DNA from: an uncultured Bacilli bacterium
GTDB taxonomy: Bacteria > Bacillota_I > Bacilli_A > RF39 > UBA660
Length of the DNA stretch: 8,600 nucleotides
Assembly: GCA_904502155.1 (NCBI GenBank)
Contig: CAJGDV010000049.1
Coordinates: 1-8,600, forward strand
Direction of reading: 5' to 3'
In this document: positions 1 through 5,655 of the stretch, one piece after another
How the letters are laid out: the number at the start of each line of letters is the position of its first letter
How positions within the stretch are numbered: the first letter of the stretch is position 1
Program-made: the position numbers and the translations under genes
Notes under the pieces: model-generated
Database searches by the model: none
Seen by the model: only the letters and a program-made list of their open reading frames with translations
What the model was told of the DNA's origin: nothing

Positions 1-113
1 ATAAACCATGTGACTGTATATGGGTTGTATTTGGACACTCAAAAATTAATCCTATGGGTGGTAAAGTTATTTATGTTAATGAACAAGATTTATACAAAAA
101 AAAGACACGCTAA
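1..113 (+). CDS. C-terminal fragment of an unidentified protein
   Basis: An open frame (first full codon at position 3) enters from the left edge and ends at TAA 111-113, giving 36 residues that include DCIWVVFGHSKINPMGG and end in YKKKTR. I take it as coding because it looks like globular protein sequence and its stop codon sits exactly in the loop of a terminator hairpin. The start lies outside the window and I do not recognise the family. The other forward frame at the edge also stays open for a while, but it runs on through the terminator and reads like a shadow. No function is proposed. Confidence 0.6.
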   Translation, partial: KPCDCIWVVFGHSKINPMGGKVIYVNEQDLYKKKTR

Positions 114-124
114 TGCGTGTTTTT
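101..124. terminator. Bidirectional intrinsic terminator between convergent genes
   Basis: The perfect stem ACACGC (105-110) / GCGTGT (115-120) has loop TAAT and is flanked by an A-run on the left and a T-run on the right, so it works as a rho-independent terminator on either strand. The + strand gene's TAA stop (111-113) lies in the loop. The - strand HD gene's stop (125-123) lies in the T-run. One hairpin therefore closes both convergent genes. Confidence 0.85.
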
Positions 125-626
125 ATATTATCTTTTTAAATATTACAACCCCAATAAAACTAACAGCATACTTATAAGCGTGTTTACAAACACCAAAAAA
201 TTCATAAGTTGCAACACCTTTATCGACAAATGATACTAACCAACTTTCAGCATATTTAGGTATTCTATAGTTTACAGGGAACATATGAGATATTATTATA
301 TCTTTTTCTTTATTATTTAATTTAAACATACTAGATGCATTACGGCATGCAAATTTAGGATGTGTAAATGTTGACATCATTCTTTCAAATTTTGTTCTAT
401 CAGGACTACTCATAAAAAAATCATGTAAAAGTCCAGCACGAGCTACCGCAACACTATCTAATCTTAATTTTTTAGCTATTTTATAAGCATAATAAGAAAC
501 CCTTACTGAGTGTTGATATCTTGTAGTTCCATGGTGTGCGATGGAATCAATTTCATTAAATTCTTTTTTAGCGAGTATATCTTTAACTAGATCAAAATAT
601 TCGATATCTTCAAATATTTTTTCCAT
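123..626 (-). CDS. HD-domain metal-dependent phosphohydrolase family protein
   Basis: Predicted cytosolic protein of 167 residues with the HD-superfamily metal-binding set: H39 in TTRYQHSVRVS, H68-D69 in GLLHDFF, H89 in FTHP, H114 in ISHMFP and D135 in FVDK. The HHGTTRYQHS and ESWLVSFVDK segments resemble a conserved Bacillota group of HD proteins annotated only by domain. The substrate (nucleotide, phosphate ester or other) cannot be read from sequence. The start is ATG 626-624, because GGAG at 638-635 lies 8 bases upstream; a GTG at 635 (+3 residues) would overlap that ribosome site. The last 20 or so residues are hydrophobic with basic ends, perhaps a membrane-associating tail. It is transcribed alone, divergently from the 746 operon, and ends at the shared terminator at 105-120. 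The family call is firm and the function is unknown. Confidence 0.88.
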   Translation of the reverse strand: MEKIFEDIEYFDLVKDILAKKEFNEIDSIAHHGTTRYQHSVRVSYYAYKIAKKLRLDSVAVARAGLLHDFFMSSPDRTKFERMMSTFTHPKFACRNASSMFKLNNKEKDIIISHMFPVNYRIPKYAESWLVSFVDKGVATYEFFGVCKHAYKYAVSFIGVVIFKKII

Positions 627-634
627 AAAGTTCA

Positions 635-638
635 CTCC
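635..638 (-). promoter_or_regulatory. Ribosome binding site deciding the HD gene start
   Basis: Read on the - strand, GGAG (638-635) is followed by 8 bases and then ATG at 626. This favours the ATG over the in-frame GTG at 635, which shares a base with the Shine-Dalgarno sequence. Confidence 0.7.
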
Positions 639-651
639 AATTTCTAAAACA

Positions 652-680
652 ATTTTACTATATTTTGATTTTTATTGCAA
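652..680 (-). promoter_or_regulatory. Sigma-A-type promoter for the HD gene
   Basis: On the - strand, TTGCAA (680-675) and TAAAAT (657-652) are separated by 17 bases, resembling -35 and -10 boxes. Transcription would start near 645, giving a leader of about 20 bases before the GGAG and ATG. The region is A+T-rich, so chance matches are possible. Confidence 0.5.
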
Positions 681-714
681 ATTTTTAAAAGGTATTTTAT
701 TAAGGTCTATTTTT

Positions 715-723
715 TGATATAAT
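715..723 (+). promoter_or_regulatory. Extended -10 promoter for the 746-2401 operon
   Basis: TGATATAAT is a perfect -10 hexamer (718-723) with the TG extension. The -35 region at 695-700 (TTTTAT) is poor, as is common for extended -10 promoters. The surrounding 12-mer TTTGATATAATA recurs exactly at 6821-6832 upstream of murD. Transcription would start near 730, just before the AAGGTAGG ribosome site at 731-738. Confidence 0.7.
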
Positions 724-745
724 ATATTAGAAGGTAGGGATTATT

Positions 746-1153
746 ATGCTAAAAAAATATGGTAAATATATTATAGGATTTATTTTAATTGTTGTTGGGG
801 TTGCTGTTTTAGGAATTATAGTATATAATTTATTAACGAAGCAAAAAGATGCTGAGACTGTAATTAATGAAATGAGCAAAATATATTATGAAGAACATTA
901 CTTTGTAGAATTTAAGTCTAAATACGAAGAAGATTTTGAAAAGAAAGCTAAAGAATTAGAAGAAAAAGGTATTACAAAAAGTTTATTTGATATCTCTAGA
1001 ACTATAGATCATCCAGATAAACATAGACTTTATAATTCAAATGACAGTGGAATAGATTGTGACCTTAAAAAAACATATGTAGTTTATTATCCAAAAAGTC
1101 CTTATGGACAATATGACTATGATATGAAAATAACTATGTCATGTGAAAAATAG
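746..1153 (+). CDS. Small membrane-anchored protein with a conserved Cys pair, paralog A
   Basis: This 135-residue protein has a short basic N-terminus (MLKKYGK), one membrane helix at about 8-30 and a charged outer domain of about 100 residues. That domain has a Glu/Lys-rich helical part (55-75) and a C-terminal part holding C105, PKSPYG at 116-121, a DY pair and C133 three residues from the end. The next gene repeats this plan: YYEE after the helix, PKSPYG, and two cysteines with the same 28-residue spacing. The two are tandem paralogs and share an exact 18-bp stretch (1091-1108 and 1501-1518). The cysteines could form an extracytoplasmic disulfide; that is inference. No prepilin peptidase motif or lipobox is visible. 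AAGGTAGG precedes the ATG. I do not recognise the family. It is the first gene of an operon with a pilin-like protein. Confidence 0.85.
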   Translation: MLKKYGKYIIGFILIVVGVAVLGIIVYNLLTKQKDAETVINEMSKIYYEEHYFVEFKSKYEEDFEKKAKELEEKGITKSLFDISRTIDHPDKHRLYNSNDSGIDCDLKKTYVVYYPKSPYGQYDYDMKITMSCEK

Positions 1154-1167
1154 AAAGTAGGTAAACT

Positions 1168-1563
1168 ATGGAAGAAAATGATAAAAAACAAATTAAAACA
1201 GCCATTATAATTATATGTTTTTCAATTGTTCTATTACTAGTTAATAAAGTTATTTCTTATGAAGGTGGGCATAAAGGTAAACTAGAAAAACAAATGTATT
1301 ATATTGGTGCTGTATATTATGAAGAAGGTTTATTTAATGAATATTCAAATGATTTAGAAACACTTAAAAGCTATGAAGAAAGTGGCTATACGATTACATT
1401 AAGTGAAGCTATAGAAGCAATTAATCACGAAACAGATATATTTATAAATCATAAAACTAAAGAAAAATGTGATATGGATAGTTCTTTAATTGAAATTAGA
1501 CCAAAAAGTCCTTATGGAAAAAAGGACTATGAAGTAAAAACTAGATTAGTTTGTGGTTACTAG
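1168..1563 (+). CDS. Small membrane-anchored protein with a conserved Cys pair, paralog B
   Basis: This 131-residue paralog of the preceding gene has a charged N-terminus (MEENDKKQIK), one membrane helix at about 11-29 (containing C17) and an outer domain with YYEE (50-53), C101, PKSPYG (112-117), DY and C129 two residues from the end. C101 to C129 has the same 28-residue spacing as C105 to C133 in paralog A. The middle differs by a seven-residue indel and has diverged strongly, so the duplication is old or selection holds only the C-terminal module. Net charge places the C-terminus outside, which is an inference from the helix position. The start ATG has AAGTAGGT a few bases upstream. It lies 14 bases after paralog A, and its TAG stop is directly followed by the next gene's ribosome site. 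Function is unknown. Confidence 0.85.
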   Translation: MEENDKKQIKTAIIIICFSIVLLLVNKVISYEGGHKGKLEKQMYYIGAVYYEEGLFNEYSNDLETLKSYEESGYTITLSEAIEAINHETDIFINHKTKEKCDMDSSLIEIRPKSPYGKKDYEVKTRLVCGY

Positions 1564-1568
1564 GGGGA
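1562..1568 (+). promoter_or_regulatory. Ribosome binding site deciding the 1574 start
   Basis: AGGGGGA ends five bases before ATG 1574 and partly overlaps the TAG stop of the previous gene. It supports ATG 1574 over the in-frame GTG at 1553, which would lie inside the upstream gene and spoil the signal peptide N-terminus. Confidence 0.75.
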
Positions 1569-1573
1569 TAGTT

Positions 1574-2401
1574 ATGAAGAAAAGTTTTAATTTTTTAATA
1601 TTATTATTTGGTATATTTTTTATTGGTAATTTAAATGTATATGCTGATAATTGTAGTACTTATGCATGTACAACATGTAAATATGCTGTTACAGATGGAC
1701 ATATTGTTTATAAAGTTGTAGGTGATGGAAACGGTAGTGTAACTGTTACAACATCATTTGATGTACAAAGTGATTCCTCTGCAACATTTTCAGTAACAAA
1801 TAATATTGGTGCAACAAATTTTATGGGATCTAATAAGGCACAATGTCCAAAATCAATTTATTATTCAAGAACAGGAAGTTCATATGCAGGAAATGTATCA
1901 TTTTCAGTTCATTTAAATAAAACAGGAAATGCTACAAATCAAGCTAAATTAAGTGGTGAAGACAATAATAATCTTACACTAAATGGTTCAGGAAATAACA
2001 ATAATAATAACAACAATAATAATAACAATAATAACAATAATAATTCAAATAGTGGTAGTGAAGATGAAAATGGTGGAAGACCTTCTAATATTAAAGTTCC
2101 AATTAATCCTAAACAAGGATGCCAAAATGTTTTAACTAGTGAACTTGTTGAATGGTTACAATGGGTTTTAGATGTTGTTCGTATTGGTGGGTTAGTATTA
2201 ACTGTTATTCTTGGGGTTGTAGATTATATTAATGCTACATTCTCATCAAAAGATGATAGTATTGCTAAAGCCAATAAAAATTTCACAACAAGATTAATGG
2301 CACTAGCATTATTATTCTTAGTTCCAACATTAATTGAATTTGTTTTAAAATTATTTAGTATTTCATCAACAGGAGATGATCCTCGTTGTGGTTTAAATTA
2401 A
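1574..2401 (+). CDS. Secreted protein with poly-Asn linker and TrbC/VirB2 pilin-like membrane hairpin
   Basis: Protein of 275 residues in four parts. Residues 1-24 are a signal peptide ending VYA, with cleavage probably before D25. Residues 25-140 form a Ser/Thr/Val-rich, likely beta-rich outer domain with C27, C32, C35 and C91. Residues 141-157 are 17 consecutive asparagines, followed by a Ser/Gly/acidic linker. Residues 180-275 hold two membrane helices (about 201-222 and 241-262) joined by a polar loop with K226, K232, K235 and R240. C183 just before helix 1 and C272 at the very end would both lie outside and could pair. The helix-loop-helix, including the VDYINATFSSKDD loop entry, LLFLVPTLIEFVLKLF and a terminal CG, resembles TrbC/VirB2 and Mbov_0395-type pilin-like conjugation proteins (recognised from memory). 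No other type IV secretion gene is in view, so a conjugative role is not shown. It is the last gene of the operon. Confidence 0.82.
   Translation: MKKSFNFLILLFGIFFIGNLNVYADNCSTYACTTCKYAVTDGHIVYKVVGDGNGSVTVTTSFDVQSDSSATFSVTNNIGATNFMGSNKAQCPKSIYYSRTGSSYAGNVSFSVHLNKTGNATNQAKLSGEDNNNLTLNGSGNNNNNNNNNNNNNNNNNSNSGSEDENGGRPSNIKVPINPKQGCQNVLTSELVEWLQWVLDVVRIGGLVLTVILGVVDYINATFSSKDDSIAKANKNFTTRLMALALLFLVPTLIEFVLKLFSISSTGDDPRCGLN
1994..2044 (+). repeat. Asn-codon (AAY)17 trinucleotide tract
   Basis: Seventeen consecutive AAT/AAC codons lie inside the 1574 gene. They code for the flexible linker between the outer domain and the membrane hairpin. AAT and AAC are mixed irregularly, which lowers slippage compared with a pure repeat, yet copy number may still vary in frame. 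Confidence 0.9.
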
Positions 2402-2429
2402 GATATTTTTAATATCTTTTTTTATTTTA
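2400..2429 (+). terminator. Intrinsic terminator of the 746-2401 operon
   Basis: The stem AAGATATT (2400-2407) / AATATCTT (2411-2418) has loop TTT and a long T-rich tail. It starts on the last bases of the TAA stop of the pilin-like gene. The stem is A+T-rich and so only moderately stable, but the U-tract is strong. Confidence 0.75.
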
Positions 2430-2462
2430 TTTATAAAAATTCACAAAATAAACAAATATTTG

Positions 2463-2471
2463 TGCTATAAT
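2463..2471 (+). promoter_or_regulatory. Extended -10 promoter for the desulfurase-thiol operon
   Basis: TGCTATAAT holds a perfect -10 (2466-2471) plus the TG extension. No good -35 is seen at the right spacing (TTCACA at 2440-2445 is 20 bases away). Transcription would begin near 2478, at the edge of the AGGGTG ribosome site, so the leader is about 12 bases. A TTG codon at 2460 lies upstream of the promoter and cannot be the start of this transcript. Confidence 0.65.
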
Positions 2472-2478
2472 TATAAGC

Positions 2479-2484
2479 AGGGTG
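2479..2484 (+). promoter_or_regulatory. Ribosome binding site deciding the 2490 start
   Basis: AGGGTG lies five bases before ATG 2490. With the promoter at 2463-2471 it fixes the desulfurase start at MIYLDYSATT, which is also where the family's conserved N-terminus begins. Confidence 0.7.
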
Positions 2485-2489
2485 ATAAT

Positions 2490-3617
2490 ATGATATATTT
2501 AGATTATTCAGCAACTACACCTACAAGTAAAGAAGTATTAGATAGCTTTAACAAAGCATCATTAGATTATATTGGGAATCCTAATTCCCTACATACTTTA
2601 GGAGTAAAAGCTAATGAATTAATTAATAAAGCAACAGAACAAATTGCTAAACTGTTAAATGTAAAGCCAAGTGAAATTATTTACACTAGTGGTGCTAGTG
2701 AATCAAATAATATGGCAATTAAAGGTATTTGTGAAAAATACAGTAATAGAGGTAAACACATAATAACAACACATTATGAACATTCATCAATATATGGTCC
2801 TTTAGGATATTTACAAGATAAAGGATATGAAGTTGATTTTGTTACTGAAAATAGTGATGGAACAGTTAATTTAGAAAATTTAAAATCTCTTATTAGAGAT
2901 GATACTATTTTAGTTAGTGTTTGCGCTATAAATTCTGAAATAGGAATTAGACAACCAATTAATGAAATTGGTAAAATTATTAAAGAAAAAAATAATAAAT
3001 GTTTTTATCATGTTGATGCTACACAAGCAATAAGCAAGATAAATGTTGATTTAAGCAATATTGATTTAGTAAGTTTCTCAGCTCATAAATTCTTTGGAAT
3101 TAAAGGTATTGGAGGACTAATTAAAAAAGAAAAAATAATGTTAGAACCACTTATTCATGGTGGGAAAAGTACAACAATATTTAGAAGTGGAACACCACAA
3201 TTACCACTTATTGTGTCAACTAGCAAAGCACTTAGAATTGCTTTAGAAAACTTAGATGAAAAATATAATTATGTAAAAGAACTTAATGATTATTTAAAAG
3301 AAAATTTAAGTAAACTAGAAAATGTTTATATAAACAGTAATGATATATGTATACCACATATGCTTAATATAAGTGTTGTAGGAATTAAACCAGAAACATT
3401 TTTACATGCACTTGAAAAATATGAAGTTTATATATCAACTCAAACAGCATGTTCAAGTGAAAAAGCTATTTCACAATCTGTATTATCTTTAACTCAAGAT
3501 GAAGAACGTGCTAAATCAAGTTTAAGAATCAGTTTATCATATAAAACAACAAAAGAAGAATTAGAAGAATTTTTAAAAATCTTTAAACTATGCCTAAAAG
3601 AATTAACATTGAAATAG
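2490..3617 (+). CDS. NifS/IscS-family cysteine desulfurase (PLP enzyme)
   Basis: This 375-residue class V aminotransferase-fold enzyme takes sulfur from L-cysteine as an enzyme persulfide, releasing alanine and supplying Fe-S cluster or thiolated-tRNA synthesis. Visible family features are the N-terminal YLDYSATTP, TSGASESNN (66-74) for PLP phosphate, H98 stacking on the cofactor, HVDATQ (D176, Q179), the PLP lysine K200 in SAHKFFG, FRSGTP (231-236), and the persulfide cysteine C321 in TQTACSS. The usual GGxQE stretch reads GGKSTTIF, a variant I have seen in low-GC Bacillota homologs. No scaffold gene (IscU, SufU) or ThiI is in the window, so the sulfur acceptor is unknown. It heads a four-gene operon of thiol-related proteins. 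Start choice is set by the promoter and ribosome site; its 3' end overlaps the next gene by 28 bases. Confidence 0.93.
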   Translation: MIYLDYSATTPTSKEVLDSFNKASLDYIGNPNSLHTLGVKANELINKATEQIAKLLNVKPSEIIYTSGASESNNMAIKGICEKYSNRGKHIITTHYEHSSIYGPLGYLQDKGYEVDFVTENSDGTVNLENLKSLIRDDTILVSVCAINSEIGIRQPINEIGKIIKEKNNKCFYHVDATQAISKINVDLSNIDLVSFSAHKFFGIKGIGGLIKKEKIMLEPLIHGGKSTTIFRSGTPQLPLIVSTSKALRIALENLDEKYNYVKELNDYLKENLSKLENVYINSNDICIPHMLNISVVGIKPETFLHALEKYEVYISTQTACSSEKAISQSVLSLTQDEERAKSSLRISLSYKTTKEELEEFLKIFKLCLKELTLK

Positions 3618-4177
3618 ATGATATTATTGAAGGTCATTTTATAGATGATGACTTAAGTAATATAGAAAAAGATGAACTAAAATTTAGTGATTGTATATTT
3701 GAAAATATAAAATTCATTAATTGTAAGTTTTCTTTTTCTTCTTTTATTGATTGTAAATTTATAAATTGTGATCTATCAAACGCAAAAATGCATGAGTCCT
3801 TTTTCTTAAGATGTGAGTTTAAGGAATCAAAATTAATTGGTACTAATTTTATAGATTCTTCTTTTAAATATATTGATTTTAATAATAATTTAATGAATTA
3901 TATTAATTTTAATAATGCTGATTTAAATAATATAAATTTTAATGATAATAAAATTTTAAGGGGTTCATTTAATTATATAGATAAATTTAAAAATGTTAAA
4001 TTTAAAGCAAACGACTTAAAAGAATCTGAATTTATTAAGACAAATTTAAAAGATATCGATTTTAGTGATTCATATATCGATGGAATAGCAGTATCTATAG
4101 AATATTTAAAAGGATTAACTATAAATATGTATCAAACAATTGAATTTACCAAATTATTAGGTATTAATATTAAATAG
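3590..4177 (+). CDS. Pentapeptide-repeat protein
   Basis: This 195-residue protein is almost all pentapeptide repeats. Centre residues (F, L, M or I) fall every five positions from F32 to F127, slip by one residue to F133, then continue to I163: about 27 repeats, or nearly seven coils of a four-sided right-handed beta-helix. The end (IEYLKGLTINMYQTIEFTKLLGI) matches the cap common in such proteins. Cysteines fill inward i-2 positions at 35, 45, 55, 60 and 75; C35, C55 and C75 are 20 apart and so stack on one face. Some family members (Qnr, MfpA) mimic DNA and protect gyrase, but most have no known role and nothing here decides. The ATG at 3590 lies within the desulfurase gene with no clear ribosome site, so translation is probably coupled. 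It has no signal peptide, so is probably cytosolic. Confidence 0.88.
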   Translation: MPKRINIEIDDIIEGHFIDDDLSNIEKDELKFSDCIFENIKFINCKFSFSSFIDCKFINCDLSNAKMHESFFLRCEFKESKLIGTNFIDSSFKYIDFNNNLMNYINFNNADLNNINFNDNKILRGSFNYIDKFKNVKFKANDLKESEFIKTNLKDIDFSDSYIDGIAVSIEYLKGLTINMYQTIEFTKLLGINIK

Positions 4178-4188
4178 GTAGGTGTAAG

Positions 4189-4446
4189 ATGGAAATAATT
4201 AAAATAGGCGCTATGTGGTGTCCTGGATGTATAGTTATGAAAAAAATAATTAAACAAATTGAAGAAGAATATAAATTAGAAATTAAATCATTAGATTTAG
4301 ATTTTGATGAAGAAGAAGTAAAAGAATATAATGTGGGAGATACGTTACCAGTTTTTGTTTTTAAAAAAGATGGAAAAGAAGTAAAAAGATTAATTGGTGA
4401 AAAAAAATACGAAGATTTAAAAGAAGTAATAGAGGAATTAAAATGA
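4189..4446 (+). CDS. Small thioredoxin-like protein with WCPGC active site
   Basis: This 85-residue cytosolic protein has a compact thioredoxin fold: strand MEIIKIGA, then W10-C11-P12-G13-C14 at the start of a helix, a second strand (LEIKSLDLD) and the cis-proline P54 in DTLPVFVF, followed by a strand and C-terminal helix. At 85 residues it is shorter than classical thioredoxins (about 105) and lacks their first strand and helix, like glutaredoxin-sized redoxins. There is no signal peptide. AGGTAGGTG (4176-4184) precedes the ATG. Its TGA stop overlaps the next ATG (ATGA, 4443-4446), which ties it to the membrane CcdA-type fusion. It is the likely cytosolic electron donor for that protein, by analogy with thioredoxin and DsbD/CcdA. 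That pairing is inference. Confidence 0.9.
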   Translation: MEIIKIGAMWCPGCIVMKKIIKQIEEEYKLEIKSLDLDFDEEEVKEYNVGDTLPVFVFKKDGKEVKRLIGEKKYEDLKEVIEELK

Positions 4447-5603
4447 AAAAAATAATTAATTTTTTAGTTTTTGTTTTTTTGCTTTTTCCTTTTGTTGTAA
4501 ATGCTAAAGCATATGAAGACAAAATATATGACATCGTAGATAAAGAAGAATCAAAAGTTGTAACCGTATATTTTTTTCATAGTGAAGTATGTATTCACTG
4601 TCAGCATGAAAACAAATTTCTTGAAAAAATGAAAAAGAAATATAAAGACAAAATTAAAATTGTAAAATTTCAAACATATAAAAATAAAGCTAATCAAGAA
4701 TTAGCTAAAAAAGCAAAAAAAAGAATGGGATGCGATAAAGACGGAGTTCCATTTACTGTTATTGGTGAAAATTATTTTTTAGGATATTCTGATGCAATTG
4801 GTGATCAGATAATGCAAACTATTGAAGAATATGTCTATGATAAAGATAGAGTAGGAACAAGAGTTGATGTACCACTTATTGGAAAAGTTAATTTAGATAA
4901 ATTATCACTTCCAATAGTAGCTTTCATATTAGGGGCATTAGATGGATTTAATCCATGTGCTATGTGGATATTATTATTCCTAATAAACATGTTATTTAAT
5001 ATGAAAGATAGAAAAAGAATGTGGCTTTTAGGATTTACTTTCTTATTTACAAGTGCATTTGTTTATTTCTTAGCAATGCTTGGACTTTCTGTTGTACTTG
5101 GATTAACTGCTACAACTTGGGTTCAAAGAATTATAGCTGTTGTTGCTATAGTAGGCGGTATAGTAAATTTAAATAGTTACAGAAAAACTAAAAATGGTGG
5201 ATGCCATGTTGTTGATGAAAAGAAACGTAAAAAATATTTTACAAAAATGAAGAAATTTACAACTGAACAAAATTTAATTTTATCATTAATTGGTGTTATA
5301 ACACTTGCTGCAAGTGTTAACATTGTAGAACTAGCATGTTCTGCTGGATTCCCAACTATATTTATTACGATTTTAGAGTTAAATAAAGTAGGAATGATTT
5401 CTAAAGTACTTTATATATTCTTATATATAATATTCTTCCTAATTGATGATATAGTTGTATTTGTTGTCGCTATGAAAACATTAGAAATTTCTGGTGTTAC
5501 AACAAAATATAATAAATATTCTCATTTAGTTGGTGGTATATTAATGATTTTAATTGGTTTATTATTAATTTTTAAACCAGAATGGATAATGTTAAATTTC
5601 TAA
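4443..5603 (+). CDS. Signal peptide-thioredoxin domain-CcdA/DsbD-like thiol transporter fusion
   Basis: Protein of 386 residues. A signal peptide (1-21, ending VNA) leads an exported thioredoxin-fold domain (about 38-132) with C50-I-H-C53 and the cis-proline P103 in GVPFTVIG. A linker follows, then about six membrane helices (155-180, 193-215, 227-246, 278-310, 318-344, 360-377). Helix 1 holds C172 in GFNPC and helix 4 holds C299 in VELACSAGFP, the two conserved cysteines of CcdA and the DsbD core that pass electrons through the membrane. The architecture therefore joins a DsbD-type core with an outer redox domain in one chain. It probably takes electrons from the adjacent cytosolic thioredoxin and reduces exported disulfides, or serves cytochrome c or sulfur chemistry; substrates are unknown. 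C97 and loop C254 are extra. It is last in the operon. Confidence 0.9.
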   Translation: MKKIINFLVFVFLLFPFVVNAKAYEDKIYDIVDKEESKVVTVYFFHSEVCIHCQHENKFLEKMKKKYKDKIKIVKFQTYKNKANQELAKKAKKRMGCDKDGVPFTVIGENYFLGYSDAIGDQIMQTIEEYVYDKDRVGTRVDVPLIGKVNLDKLSLPIVAFILGALDGFNPCAMWILLFLINMLFNMKDRKRMWLLGFTFLFTSAFVYFLAMLGLSVVLGLTATTWVQRIIAVVAIVGGIVNLNSYRKTKNGGCHVVDEKKRKKYFTKMKKFTTEQNLILSLIGVITLAASVNIVELACSAGFPTIFITILELNKVGMISKVLYIFLYIIFFLIDDIVVFVVAMKTLEISGVTTKYNKYSHLVGGILMILIGLLLIFKPEWIMLNF

Positions 5604-5606
5604 ATT

Positions 5607-5634
5607 AAAAGTGCATAAATTGCACTTTTTTTAT
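5607..5634 (+). terminator. Intrinsic terminator of the 2490-5603 operon
   Basis: The stem AAAAGTGCA (5607-5615) / TGCACTTTT (5621-5629) has loop TAAAT and a T-rich tail directly after the stop codon. It is one of the strongest hairpins in the window and separates the thiol operon from the symporter gene. Confidence 0.88.
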
Positions 5635-5655
5635 TATATTTAAATAGGAGGTAAT

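Noticed and set aside
626..635. GTG start at 635 for the HD protein
   Set aside because: The GTG overlaps the GGAG ribosome site, which is correctly spaced for the ATG at 626.
746..1563. The two small membrane proteins as type IV pseudopilins
   Set aside because: They have one N-terminal helix and a terminal Cys pair, but no Gly-Phe-Thr-Leu-Ile-Glu-like prepilin cleavage motif and no assembly ATPase nearby.
1553..1573. Upstream GTG start for the pilin-like protein
   Set aside because: It would overlap the previous gene and place MVTRGIV ahead of a normal signal peptide; AGGGGGA is spaced for ATG 1574.
1994..2044. CRISPR or satellite array
   Set aside because: The repeat unit is a single Asn codon within a reading frame, with no spacers.
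2460..2489. Upstream TTG start for the cysteine desulfurase
   Set aside because: The codons lie over the predicted -10 box, so they are not in the transcript, and family similarity begins at MIYLDYSATT.
4443..4446. TGA as tryptophan (Mycoplasma-type code)
   Set aside because: TGA ends the thioredoxin gene in an ATGA overlap with a well-formed signal peptide gene, and TGG encodes the tryptophans seen, such as in WCPGC.
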